A stretch of 34,840 nt of DNA from Candidatus Methanophagales archaeon (GTDB taxonomy: Archaea; Halobacteriota; Syntropharchaeia; Alkanophagales; Methanospirareceae): the NCBI GenBank assembly GCA_017883965.1, contig JAFNKG010000021.1:1-34840 (forward strand). The letters are read 5' to 3'. Below, in pieces: positions 23,884 to 31,737 of this stretch; the first letter of the stretch is position 1, and every line of letters begins with the position of its first letter. The notes beneath the pieces were generated by a model. It was not told the origin of the DNA, made no database searches, and worked only from the letters and a program-made list of their open reading frames with translations. Both the position numbers and the translations under genes were made by a program.

Positions 23884-26373
23884 ATGAATGGAAAGTTATC
23901 AACAGCCTTTTTTATTGGGTTTGTGTTGGTATTGGTCGTATTTTTTCAAATACCACCGTGTTTTGGACATTCTGGTGATGTCTTATCCGCTTGGGCAGTA
24001 ACCACCCCAACTATTGATGGTGTCATATCTGCGGGGGAGTGGATAGACGCAGATACCGCAGATTTTACATTGGCATATTGTAATGAATCACATAATGTCA
24101 CTCTTTATGTTAAAAATAATGATACTTACCTATACCTTGCAGTGATGGTAAGGGATGAGGAATATTCTAACCTGTCAGAAATGTATCATGATTTTGCCAA
24201 CTTTTATTTTGATAATGATAATGATGGCGTTACGGATACGGGAGAAGATGGTTTAGCAATACGTTTTGATAATACTATATTCAGGGACACATACAATCCC
24301 ATAGGTGTTAATGGTTGGTCTTATAGCGACACTTCAGATGGCGGAACTAATGATATAGATGGTGCGGTAACGCATACCAACCCAGTTCCTGATGGTGTGG
24401 GTGATTACACCTTTGAGTACAGACACCCACTGAACACAAGCGATGACACACATGATTTTAGTCTCTCAGCCGGCGATACAGTAGGCTTCAGATTTTCATT
24501 TCCCGATGGAGAAACGGATTGTCAACCTGTGGGTTATCATTGGCCTTCATCTTCACCCACAAGCTATGGGGATATAGTTATTGCTTCGGAGGCTTATCTA
24601 AAACTGTTATTCGTTCCTCTGAACTGGGATGATACACAAGCAGCATTTGACTCTCAGGTTGATACACAGATAAATTTCTTTATTAACGCAATACCATTAA
24701 ATGCATGTCCTGAAGAGATATCAATAACCAAATTGGATGTAGCAACACAAAATTATACTGGCTTTGCATGCGGTACAGCATCCATAAAAACATTTGTTAC
24801 CGGTTTAGGGGTTAACACAGCAGATTATGATATAATCGTTGGTTTGGTTGAAGATTCTCCATGCCCACCTATCGCTGGCCAGAGTAATACTGTTGATACC
24901 ATCTGGGTTGAGACAGACTATGATTCTGTTACAGCTCATGAGATAGGACATATATATGGTTTAGAAGATGAGTATTGTAGCAATGCTGCTGCTGGTTCTA
25001 CCGATTGCAGATGTAATGATGGTGATATGGGTGGCTGTGGAGACACTGGTGGTGATGGTTCAGCAACAGGCGACATTAATTATTTACATCCTGATTTTGT
25101 TGCTCACCCGTGTGATTGTCCATCAAATGGATCTGATGATTCAGGTGGTGCTCCATGTTGTAATTTCAACGTTACTTGTGGGAGATTTGGTGGATGTTTT
25201 TATACAGATGGTACACTCTTAGCGAACTTTGGTGATGAATATGAATTAAGATGTGATAATAGCACTTATGCTGAACTTGGGATACTTCACGTAAATTATG
25301 GTATCTGCTGTCTTGGAAACAAAGACTCGGCAGGTGGCAGGGCTATAATGTCATTTGCAAATGTAGAGATTATTTCTCCAGGAACTCGTGATTACGATGA
25401 ACATAGTAAAGCACATTTTGCAACCCTGCCCGATTTAAACTGTCATTCACCAGCAAAGCCATTATCTACCCAGCTCATTGACTTGAATATCATTATCTAC
25501 CCAGACGATACTGTTATAGAAGATAAGATAATTTTAAGATATGGAAGACCAACAAGGTACTATCAGAAGGGTGAAGAGTATAAGCTAACAGTAGTTGACG
25601 AGGGTGGCAAGGTTTTATGGAGTCAGGCATTCAACATCTATTTTGATTATACTGGACCTGTTTATCTGGACGTGGACTACTCTGAAATTAAATACACGAA
25701 TTTTCCTTTTAGTTACAGAATTCCATACACCCGTGGCATGTATGAGCTTGTATTGCATCACAGGGATAAAGTTATTTTCTCTAAAATCTTGAATTTCTGT
25801 AATAATGACAAGGTTTGTGATACTACCGAAACCTATCTAACCTGCCCAGGTGATTGCCCATTAAATCAAAAAGATAAGATATGTATAAACAGGAATGAGG
25901 GCATTTGCGATCCCGATTGTTTAGAAGGTGTTGATCCAGATTGCGGGGGTGAATGTGGTAATGATGTCTGTAATATAAATGAGAACTATGGAACCTGTCC
26001 ACAAGACTGTCCCTCCGGAAGAAGGGATGGTTACTGCGATAGAGAAGAGGATGAAAGATGCGATCCAGATTGTAAGGAAGAAGATCCAGATTGTAAAAGC
26101 AAATGTGGTGATGGTGTGTGCTTTTCCTGTGTAAATATTGTTGATCAATATACATCTGAAAACTATGGAAACTGCTTAAGTGATTGTTCTTCAGGAGGAA
26201 AGGATTATTACTGCGACAAGCAAGATGATGGAATATGCGACCCTGATTGTAAGGAAGGAGAAGATTCAGATTGTCAAAAGAAACCTCTGAGCCCCTATCG
26301 GATCCTTATAATAGCAATCATAGTGATATTATCAATTTTAACCGTATATTTACTAATGAAAAGACGGAAATAA
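23884..26373 (+). CDS. Secreted, membrane-anchored metalloprotease-like surface protein with Cys-rich repeats
   Basis: 829 residues. An N-terminal signal peptide (LSTAFFIGFVLVLVVFFQI, cut near CFG-HSG) is followed by a CBM9/DOMON-like sugar-binding domain (~30-190: TIDGVISAGEWIDA). A middle domain carries H352-E353-I-G-H356-I-Y-G-L-E-D-E-Y, an HExxH zinc site extended to a DEY motif as in M64-like peptidases. A cysteine-rich zone follows, then a beta-rich domain (~520-630). Four cysteine-rich blocks of the type CxxxxVC...ENYGTCPxDC and GICDPDCxEGxDPDC (~635-800) precede a C-terminal transmembrane helix (RILIIAIIVILSILTVYLL) and MKRRK. I chose ATG 23884 because it opens the signal peptide and GGATGTGA lies before it; an ATG at 23839 is possible. 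Probably a cell-surface protease or adhesin; the substrate is unknown. Confidence 0.75.
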   Translation: MNGKLSTAFFIGFVLVLVVFFQIPPCFGHSGDVLSAWAVTTPTIDGVISAGEWIDADTADFTLAYCNESHNVTLYVKNNDTYLYLAVMVRDEEYSNLSEMYHDFANFYFDNDNDGVTDTGEDGLAIRFDNTIFRDTYNPIGVNGWSYSDTSDGGTNDIDGAVTHTNPVPDGVGDYTFEYRHPLNTSDDTHDFSLSAGDTVGFRFSFPDGETDCQPVGYHWPSSSPTSYGDIVIASEAYLKLLFVPLNWDDTQAAFDSQVDTQINFFINAIPLNACPEEISITKLDVATQNYTGFACGTASIKTFVTGLGVNTADYDIIVGLVEDSPCPPIAGQSNTVDTIWVETDYDSVTAHEIGHIYGLEDEYCSNAAAGSTDCRCNDGDMGGCGDTGGDGSATGDINYLHPDFVAHPCDCPSNGSDDSGGAPCCNFNVTCGRFGGCFYTDGTLLANFGDEYELRCDNSTYAELGILHVNYGICCLGNKDSAGGRAIMSFANVEIISPGTRDYDEHSKAHFATLPDLNCHSPAKPLSTQLIDLNIIIYPDDTVIEDKIILRYGRPTRYYQKGEEYKLTVVDEGGKVLWSQAFNIYFDYTGPVYLDVDYSEIKYTNFPFSYRIPYTRGMYELVLHHRDKVIFSKILNFCNNDKVCDTTETYLTCPGDCPLNQKDKICINRNEGICDPDCLEGVDPDCGGECGNDVCNINENYGTCPQDCPSGRRDGYCDREEDERCDPDCKEEDPDCKSKCGDGVCFSCVNIVDQYTSENYGNCLSDCSSGGKDYYCDKQDDGICDPDCKEGEDSDCQKKPLSPYRILIIAIIVILSILTVYLLMKRRK

Positions 26374-26549
26374 CCTTAGTTTTGTCGCAAAGCAGTATAG
26401 AAAGCCTTCAGAAATTGTAGGAGATCTTAGAAGGATAAAAGTCCGCAGCTTATGAAATATTAGAAAAGCGATAAAGGAAAAAAGCGAAGCGAATATGAAA
26501 TAAGCTTTAACTGAACGGTGAAGGTAGTTAATCCATAGCATAGCGATAC

Positions 26550-26588
26550 CTTTAAATTACTAACAAAGCCTAATATTGTTAGAGGTGA
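26550..26588 (+). promoter_or_regulatory. Promoter, inverted repeat and ribosome binding site of the 26.6-kb surface protein
   Basis: CTTTAAATTA (26550-26559) is TATA-like. CTAACA (26560-26565) and TGTTAG (26577-26582) form an inverted repeat at the expected transcription start. GAGGTGA (26582-26588) is a strong ribosome binding site seven bases before the ATG at 26596. Confidence 0.5.
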
Positions 26589-26595
26589 AAAAATC

Positions 26596-27657
26596 ATGAG
26601 AACAATAGCTATTTTATTAAGTATATTGATAGTGCTGTCATTGATTCCAATAATATCTTCTATTCCAGAGGTAAAATCAGCAGTTAGAACCGTTGATATA
26701 ACGGTAGATTACACGGTAAAGAAGATTGGAATAACTTTGTATGAAGGGAGTTATACATATACATTAGAAGATACATTGATGACAGATAATGAAATATATG
26801 ATATGGTTGAAGTTAAGGTAAGAGAGATTGCAATTGAGAAGAATATTAATCCTGATTGGGTCACGTATAAATGTTCAATCGAAGTGTTGGAATCTCTTGT
26901 AACCATAGCTGAGTCATTAGATAAAAGAGCTTCTTTGGCAATGAGTGAGGAAACAACTCTAATGGATGCTACTGGTGAATCTGTGGATCCAGTTACATCA
27001 GTTACAATCACTTCTACTTCAGATCTACCTGAAGTGGCACCATCAAATGCTATTTGGAGTATGGAGGAGGCATATAACTTCGAGCTATCAGGTGCGAGAT
27101 TTGATAAACCAGTGGAAATTTCAATCTATTTCGATGAAATAGTAGAATATAAAGTTTTTGAAGGTGCAGAGCTATTTGAAACTCTTTTAGCAGTGCCCGC
27201 GTCTGATCTGTCTGGAGAACCAATGGCAGAAGAAGAGCTCCTTGCAGAACTATTTGAGATGGAAAAAGACCTGCTTTTTGAGATAATTGAAGAACTCAAG
27301 ATAGAGCTTGCATCCGAAGAGGAAACAGAGAGAGAAGAGAAGATAGTTAGTATTTTTCTAGAAATCTATACCTACGAAGATGACGAATGGAAGGCACTCG
27401 ATACAACTGTTGATTGGGACAAGAATAAAGCAACCACAAGAGTAGATCACTTCTCTGTCTTCGCGCTGTTAGCAGTGCCAAAAGTAGTTGTAAGTCCAAC
27501 AATTGAACCAACACCAACACCTATTCCAACAATTGAATCAACACACAGAGAAAAGAATCTGTTTGTGTACTATGCTATATTTGGAGTGTTAATAGTGGGG
27601 GTAGGGATAGCAGTGATATGCATGGCAGTGCGTTACGTAAAAAAGAAAAATAAATAA
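26596..27657 (+). CDS. Archaeal surface protein with C-terminal membrane anchor
   Basis: 353 residues. A signal peptide (TIAILLSILIVLSLIPIISS) leads to an acidic ectodomain. Residues ~270-295 contain WKALDTTVDWDKNKATTRVDHFSVFALL, a motif found near the C-terminus of many archaeal S-layer or PGF-type surface proteins. A Pro/Thr linker (PTIEPTPTPIPTIES) then leads to a transmembrane helix (~325-347) and a short basic tail (VRYVKKKNK). The middle is rich in Glu and predicted helical (EEELLAELFEMEKDLLFEIIEEL). I recognise no enzyme. It lies 222 bases after the protease-like surface protein but has its own promoter and ribosome binding site. Confidence 0.7.
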   Translation: MRTIAILLSILIVLSLIPIISSIPEVKSAVRTVDITVDYTVKKIGITLYEGSYTYTLEDTLMTDNEIYDMVEVKVREIAIEKNINPDWVTYKCSIEVLESLVTIAESLDKRASLAMSEETTLMDATGESVDPVTSVTITSTSDLPEVAPSNAIWSMEEAYNFELSGARFDKPVEISIYFDEIVEYKVFEGAELFETLLAVPASDLSGEPMAEEELLAELFEMEKDLLFEIIEELKIELASEEETEREEKIVSIFLEIYTYEDDEWKALDTTVDWDKNKATTRVDHFSVFALLAVPKVVVSPTIEPTPTPIPTIESTHREKNLFVYYAIFGVLIVGVGIAVICMAVRYVKKKNK

Positions 27658-27678
27658 GAGGAACATATATTTTCTCTC

Positions 27679-27687
27679 CTTTTTTTG
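27679..27687 (+). terminator. T-rich terminator after the surface protein gene
   Basis: CCTTTTTTT at 27679-27687, followed by GTTT, begins ~20 bases after the stop at 27657. A T-run on the coding strand is the usual archaeal intrinsic termination signal. Confidence 0.45.
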
Positions 27688-27733
27688 TTTGGTAAAAATG
27701 GAAGAAATTCTTTATGTGGAAAATCGTATATTC

Positions 27734-27988
27734 TTATTTTTTACCATAACAATTGACGCCGGTAAACTTCTTCCGGTACGATTCTAATAACGGCGTAAGT
27801 TTTCGTTCGGGTGCTTTAACCTTCTTCAGCCGCTCTTCAATCTCGGCATCGCTTAATCTAACATTGAGCGTTCTGTTTGGAATATCAATCTCTATTATAT
27901 CGCCGTCTTGTATTGCGGCGATTGCACCGCCATTAAATGCTTCCACAGTCATCTCTTTTTTGTTCATACTTATTCCATCTCTACTCAT
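27734..27988 (-). pseudogene. Detached 3' end of an ilvD paralogue
   Basis: The 84-codon frame ends in a 67-residue block that matches the C-terminus of the intact IlvD at 28567-30216 at 59 of 67 positions ([20 protein letters not shown] against YNGGAIGAIRDGDIVEIDIP, ending CYGKK). The first ~17 residues are unrelated. The substitutions are mostly conservative, so this looks like the end of a diverged second ilvD that was later deleted, rather than a fresh duplication. It lies on the same strand as ilvD, in direct orientation, with the zinc-ribbon gene between the two copies. It lacks every catalytic and cluster residue. Confidence 0.8.
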
Positions 27989-28088
27989 AGGTTACTAAGC
28001 TAACCGTGTTGTATGAATAAGCAGATATATGTGGTCTCTTTCAGACCTTGGAACAACATTTATTAATGCAGTGTGCTATTATGAATGT

Positions 28089-28553
28089 ATGCATAGCAAG
28101 AAACTGAAGGAAAAAACCATAGAATGCCCAAGATGCTGGGTGAAGATGAAGAAGGAAGAAGTGGATGTATTAGGTCCCAATGTTATCATAGATGTCTGTC
28201 CGAAATGTCAGGGTATATGGTTTGACAATAGCGAACTCAAAAAAATACTTGGCGACAGAAAACTTGCCAATTACCTGACAAAACACATAGGCACGCAAAG
28301 TGAAAGTAAACTGGTATGCCCTCGTTGCGGCGGATTGATGGACTTAGAATATGCTGAAGATGTAGAAATAGATGTCTGTCTTGGCTGTAATGGAGCGTGG
28401 TTAGATTACGGTGAGTTGGAACGATTAAGGGAAAAATCAGAAGCGGGTTATACCGGCGACAAAGAGAAAAAAGCGGTGGAAGAGTGGGAAGAGATGATGG
28501 CTAAACAGCGCAGAAAAGGGCTGAACAGCTTATTTGGGCGGTTGATGCAGTAA
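28089..28553 (+). CDS. Double TFIIB-type zinc-ribbon protein
   Basis: 154 residues with two zf-TFIIB-type modules. The first is ECPRCWVKMKKEEVD...VIIDVCPKCQGIWFDNSELKKI; the second is VCPRCGGLMDLEYAED...EIDVCLGCNGAWLDYGELERL. Each has CxxC pairs ~25 residues apart and the W(F/L)D..EL ending of PF13453. The C-terminal ~45 residues are charged and helical. Such proteins are common and uncharacterised; RNA or protein binding is plausible. I place the start at ATG 28089 because a TATA-like TTTATTAA at 28060-28067 lies ~25 bases upstream (leaderless). The frame continues 20 codons upstream. It is flanked by direct copies of the ilvD 3' end. Confidence 0.75.
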   Translation: MHSKKLKEKTIECPRCWVKMKKEEVDVLGPNVIIDVCPKCQGIWFDNSELKKILGDRKLANYLTKHIGTQSESKLVCPRCGGLMDLEYAEDVEIDVCLGCNGAWLDYGELERLREKSEAGYTGDKEKKAVEEWEEMMAKQRRKGLNSLFGRLMQ

Positions 28554-28566
28554 AATAATCGTTACT

Positions 28567-30216
28567 TCATGCCTTTACCTTCTTACCATAACAATTGATG
28601 CCGGTAAACTTCTTCCGGTATGATTCTAATAACGGCGTAAGTTTTCGTTCTGGTGCTTTGACCTTCCTTAGCCGCTCTTTAATCTCCGCATCGCTTAATT
28701 TTACATTAAGCGTTCTGTTTGGAATATCTATCTCAACAATATCTCCATCTCTTATTGCACCGATTGCACCGCCATTATACGCTTCCATCTCCACATGCCC
28801 AATACAAGGACCGGTGGTAGCACCAGAGAATCTGCCGTCGGTGATTAGCGCTACCTTTTTATAGCCCGCACCCATTATCGCATCGGTGGGCGTCAACATT
28901 TCCGGCATTCCCGGTGCGCCCGCTGGACCCTGGAATGGCAACACGATAACATCACCCTCTACAATTTTCTTCGCTTCTATCGCATCAAGTAAATCTTTTT
29001 CGGTGTAGAAGACCTTAGCATGACCTGAATGCACCAGCATCTCTTTGTCAACCGCAGTTTGCTTTATTACCGCGCTGTGTGCAATGTTTCCTTTTAATAC
29101 CGCTATACCGCCTTCAGAAAAGTGTGCATCATCCAAGGTTCGGATAACATCGTCATCCAGCACTTTTCCTTCTTCTGCTATCTCCTTTATTGATTTTCCA
29201 TTTACCGTTGGTGAATCGTTTATCATATCATTTAAGCGGTTAAGAACCGCGGGAATGCCTCCTGCACGGTCAACATCTGCCATCTCATGAGTCCCCGCGG
29301 GGATTATCTTACATAAGTTCGGCGTCTCTCTTGATATCTCATCGAACATATCTACGTTTATATCAACGCCCGCTTCTTTAGCTATCGCGGGGATATGTAA
29401 AACAGTATTTGTTGACCCGCCCATTGCCATATCAACTCTTATTGCATTCTCAAATGCATTTTTTGTCATTATATCGCGTGGCTTAATATCTTCTTTGACC
29501 AATGCAACGATTCTTATTCCTGATTCATACGCTTGTTTTTTCTTCTCAGGGTCTATCGCCAGGGTCGTTGCACATTTTGTCAGTGACATGCCCAATACCT
29601 CGGTAACAACAGCCATTGTATTTGCAGTATAAAGACCGACACAAGAACCTGCACCGCAAACCATACGCGGAAGCATTTTTTCCGCTTCTTCCACACTCAT
29701 CACACCACCTTTAACCTGACCAACGACACCAAAACCTTCAATGGGGTGGTGCTTCTTCCCTTCTACGACATTTGCTTTCATCGGTCCCCCGGTAAGCATA
29801 ATTGCCGGTAAATTAAGACGTCCCGCAGCCATTAACATCCCCGGCGTGATTTTATCGCAATTTGTTACGCCAACCCACCCATCCATAGAATGCGATAAGG
29901 TCATTATTTCGATGTTATCTGCAATATGCTCTCTGCTTGGGAGAGACAATCTCATTTCTACAAACATAGCGATGCCGTCACAGACACCTGGAACTCCCCA
30001 GTCTAATGGAACTCCTCCCGCATCTCTAATCCCTCGCTTTACCTCACGCGTTAGTTCATTCAGATGAATATGCCCCGGAATGATGTTGTTATACGAGTTT
30101 GCAACGCCGATAAATGGTTTGTCTAACTCAAAATCTTCTTCTTTTACGCCTGCGGACAGTAATAAAGCGCGGTGCGGTAAAGTCTCGATATTTTGCTTTA
30201 ATATGTCTGAACGCAT
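28567..30216 (-). CDS. ilvD: Dihydroxy-acid dehydratase
   Basis: 549 residues, full length. It dehydrates dihydroxyisovalerate and dihydroxymethylvalerate to the 2-oxo acids of valine and isoleucine synthesis, using an Fe-S cluster. Cluster cysteines are visible at C120 (NCDKITPGM) and C192 (GSCVGLYTANT), with C187 nearby (CGAGSC). The first ligand position of the [2Fe-2S] type (PCN) reads PGH here, as in [4Fe-4S]-type enzymes. The C-terminal domain has LPFQGPAGAPGMPEMLTPTDAIMGAG and DGRFSGATTGPCIGHVEMEA. ATG 30216 is chosen because the usual archaeal start MRSD follows and GGGTGAT lies just upstream. TATA-like ATTTATAA is at 30252-30259 on the minus strand. Part of the ilv set. Confidence 0.95.
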   Translation of the reverse strand: MRSDILKQNIETLPHRALLLSAGVKEEDFELDKPFIGVANSYNNIIPGHIHLNELTREVKRGIRDAGGVPLDWGVPGVCDGIAMFVEMRLSLPSREHIADNIEIMTLSHSMDGWVGVTNCDKITPGMLMAAGRLNLPAIMLTGGPMKANVVEGKKHHPIEGFGVVGQVKGGVMSVEEAEKMLPRMVCGAGSCVGLYTANTMAVVTEVLGMSLTKCATTLAIDPEKKKQAYESGIRIVALVKEDIKPRDIMTKNAFENAIRVDMAMGGSTNTVLHIPAIAKEAGVDINVDMFDEISRETPNLCKIIPAGTHEMADVDRAGGIPAVLNRLNDMINDSPTVNGKSIKEIAEEGKVLDDDVIRTLDDAHFSEGGIAVLKGNIAHSAVIKQTAVDKEMLVHSGHAKVFYTEKDLLDAIEAKKIVEGDVIVLPFQGPAGAPGMPEMLTPTDAIMGAGYKKVALITDGRFSGATTGPCIGHVEMEAYNGGAIGAIRDGDIVEIDIPNRTLNVKLSDAEIKERLRKVKAPERKLTPLLESYRKKFTGINCYGKKVKA

Positions 30217-30240
30217 TATCATCACCCAAGATTAAAAAGC

Positions 30241-30259
30241 AACACGTGTTATAAATAGT
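30241..30259 (-). promoter_or_regulatory. ilvD promoter with palindrome
   Basis: On the minus strand a TATA-like ATTTATAA (30252-30259) is followed by the perfect palindrome AACACGTGTT (30241-30250), ending ~25 bases before the ilvD ATG. The palindrome sits next to the TATA element, where a repressor could block the polymerase. Confidence 0.45.
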
Positions 30260-30385
30260 TGTGATAGTCAGTGTTATGGCTATTATAATAATAACAATAG
30301 CTTTTTACAGGTTTCCCGTGCTGTTCCGCGATCCATTTTTCCGTATTTTGTTAATGCATCAAGATTATCAGGAATACGTTCCAAC

Positions 30386-30469
30386 TATCAGTATATGGTG
30401 ATACATATATAAAACTATCAGTGATATGTATCTTTGAACACTGAGTGTTATATTAGGATATCAGTGATA
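30386..30469. repeat. Cluster of near-palindromic TATCAGTGATA-type sites
   Basis: TATCAGTGATA occurs exactly at 30416-30426 and 30459-30469. A related TATCAGTATATGGTGATA lies at 30386-30403, and the palindrome AACACT-G-AGTGTT at 30437-30449. A TATA-like ACATATATAAAA lies between the first two at 30403-30414. The spacing resembles multiple operators around a promoter. The bound factor is unknown. Confidence 0.6.
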
Positions 30470-30617
30470 ACAGCATTAAGTTAATTTCCTTGTGTTTAAT
30501 AAATATAGCGGTCGCAAAAGGGTTGGATGAGACTAAGCATTTAACCAGAAGGCTGGATTTTAGAGATAGTTTGCAGGTAAAAGAAGTTGCAAACCAATAA
30601 CCTTACGAACAGAATGT

Positions 30618-30662
30618 CATTTCAATTTTCCCCATTCTTGCTTGTATCGCGAGCAGAATAGC
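30618..30662 (-). pseudogene. 3' remnant of a copy of the small membrane protein gene
   Basis: The plus strand TCATTTCAATTTTCCCCATT and the following ~25 bases (to the GAGCAGAATA) closely match the 3' end of the gene at 31320-31532 (TCATTTTAATTTTCTCCATT...TAGCAGAATA). On the minus strand it ends QEWGKLK-stop against QEWRKLK-stop. Only ~15 codons remain, with a small internal length difference. It lies downstream of HicA, while the intact copy lies upstream of HicB. Confidence 0.55.
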
Positions 30663-30695
30663 TTAGCTCGCTCATGGTAGCGCATTTTGGATGTT

Positions 30696-30932
30696 TCATA
30701 ACAGTGCATCAATTTCCTCATCGGTAAAGCCCAACTGACGCAATACGAGTTTCATGTATTTCGGTGTTAGTTCTCTCTTACCCATCACCACCGGTGCTCT
30801 ATACACCCTTCCTTCTTTTTCACGTTCAAATATCGCGTGGCTGGTACCTCGCTGTCTGACGAACCTGGCATCACCTCGTGAAAGAAGCTTGACAAACTTC
30901 TTACTCGACATCGGTGGGATTTTCTTAGACAC
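30696..30932 (-). CDS. hicA: HicA-family mRNA interferase toxin
   Basis: 78 residues from GTG 30932. HicA toxins have a double-stranded RNA-binding fold and cleave mRNA. Seen here are KKFVKLLSRGDARFVRQRGTSHAIFE, with the catalytic histidine at residue 32 in the G-x-S-H motif, PVVMGKRELTPKYMKLVLRQLGFTDEEI, the family's typical C-terminal helix. The GTG start gives the usual N-terminus (SKKIPPMSSKKFV) and overlaps the HicB stop by eight bases, so expression depends on hicB translation; an internal ATG lies at 30911. In this pair the antitoxin gene is upstream, the reverse of the classic hicAB order but common in archaea. Confidence 0.88.
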   Translation of the reverse strand: MSKKIPPMSSKKFVKLLSRGDARFVRQRGTSHAIFEREKEGRVYRAPVVMGKRELTPKYMKLVLRQLGFTDEEIDALL

Positions 30933-31215
30933 CGGCAGTAACCTCAAAGGCAATGGTCTCCGAATAACTCCAGTCCTGCGAAGGTCGCACCTGCTCAACA
31001 TCCTCAATGAGGAATTCCCGGATAACATCCAGAGGAGTGGTTCGTATCTCAGCCTCAAGCTTGTTCTCTTTCATATACGAGAGATATTCTTCACATGCCT
31101 CTTGCAGCATCTGTCGCGCCTCCTCTATGCTTTCGCCCTGACTGCATACGTTAAGTTCAAGGCATAAAGCCACGTAATAATCACCCGCTTTTTTGAGCAC
31201 TCCCGTCAATTGCAT
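30925..31215 (-). CDS. hicB: HicB-family antitoxin
   Basis: 96 residues. The N-terminal half is the partial RNase-H-like HicB fold: GVLKKAGDYYVALCLELNVCSQGESIEEARQMLQEACEEYL. The C-terminal part (DVEQVRPSQDWSYSETIAFEV) probably wraps the toxin; no clear DNA-binding helix-turn-helix or RHH is visible. ATG 31215 has GGTGAT six bases upstream, favouring it over GTG 31221. It is the first gene of the toxin-antitoxin unit. Upstream on the minus strand, GTTAC...GTAAC (about 31269-31285) forms an inverted repeat next to a TATA-like CTTTTATTA, a possible autoregulatory site. Confidence 0.85.
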   Translation of the reverse strand: MQLTGVLKKAGDYYVALCLELNVCSQGESIEEARQMLQEACEEYLSYMKENKLEAEIRTTPLDVIREFLIEDVEQVRPSQDWSYSETIAFEVTAGV

Positions 31216-31319
31216 CTGCACATCACCAGCGTTTTTACCTTCTATCTGTCTATAAGTACGGGCGTAGTAATAAAAGTTACCATAGAAGTAACTGGAAAGT
31301 TCTCAATACAAACAAAGCA

Positions 31320-31532
31320 TCATTTTAATTTTCTCCATTCTTGACCGCTAGCAGAATAATCCCTCCATAAATTATAATGCCACCCGGCGTGTAAACGCTC
31401 AAAGTTGAATAAAGGATTATCTGGATTAACTTTAAGCAGCAAAGGATAATTGCAAGTATTTACTGCAATCACGACGCCGACAATAAATAAAACTAAGCAA
31501 GTCCAGAAGGTCTTCGGCTTTCTTATAGTCAT
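31320..31532 (-). CDS. Small single-pass membrane protein, unknown function
   Basis: 70 residues. A basic N-terminus (TIRKPKTFW) precedes one strongly hydrophobic helix (TCLVLFIVGVVIAV), then an outside segment rich in aromatic residues (NFERLHAGWHYNLWRDYSASGQEWRKLK). I do not recognise a family. ATG 31532 is chosen because AAGGAATGATT upstream can act as a ribosome binding site; ATG 31538 is also possible. A 3' remnant of a second copy lies at 30618-30662 on the other side of HicBA, which supports this being a real, mobile or duplicated gene. Confidence 0.5.
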   Translation of the reverse strand: MTIRKPKTFWTCLVLFIVGVVIAVNTCNYPLLLKVNPDNPLFNFERLHAGWHYNLWRDYSASGQEWRKLK

Positions 31533-31600
31533 AATCATTCCTTTACTGAATAAAGGGTATTAAAGGTTCGGCTTTGTGCGTAATACGTTAGGGATTCAAG

Positions 31601-31712
31601 TTAAGAAGCTTCTTTCATAGCTGCTTCCTTAGATTCTTCGCCTTTTTCGGTCAGTTCCTCCTATACGTAAGCCTATAAATGAGTCTTCATCTATTTCACT
31701 AGCCAAAGCCAT
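31601..31712 (-). pseudogene. Frameshifted gene remnant
   Basis: On the minus strand, ATG 31712 opens MALASEIDEDSFIGLRIG. After skipping one base the reading continues ELTEKGEESKEAAMKEAS to a stop at 31601. Total length is 112 bases, one more than 37 codons, so a single-base frameshift explains it. A stop precedes the ATG. The family is not recognised. The last ~45 bases resemble the sequence at the 3' end of the radical SAM gene (32269-32325), so this module is duplicated. Confidence 0.4.
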
Positions 31713-31737
31713 TCAAGAGCTGAGAATACCTCTTCGT

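Larger units (their letters stand above)
30226..30695. other. 470-bp intergenic region with operator-like repeats and a gene remnant
   Basis: Between ilvD and hicA. It contains the ilvD promoter (30241-30259), a cluster of TATCAGTGATA-type repeats around a TATA-like run (30386-30469), and a 3' remnant of the small membrane protein gene (30618-30662). I see no intact gene. A promoter-like cluster without an obvious downstream gene suggests a lost gene or a small RNA, but nothing confirms either. Confidence 0.5.

Noticed and set aside
26374-26595. Possible decayed gene between the two surface proteins (protein-like stretch RKPSEIVGDLRRIKVRS)
   Set aside because: Several stops and frameshifts, no start and no recognisable family. 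It may be a remnant, but composition alone does not support an entry.
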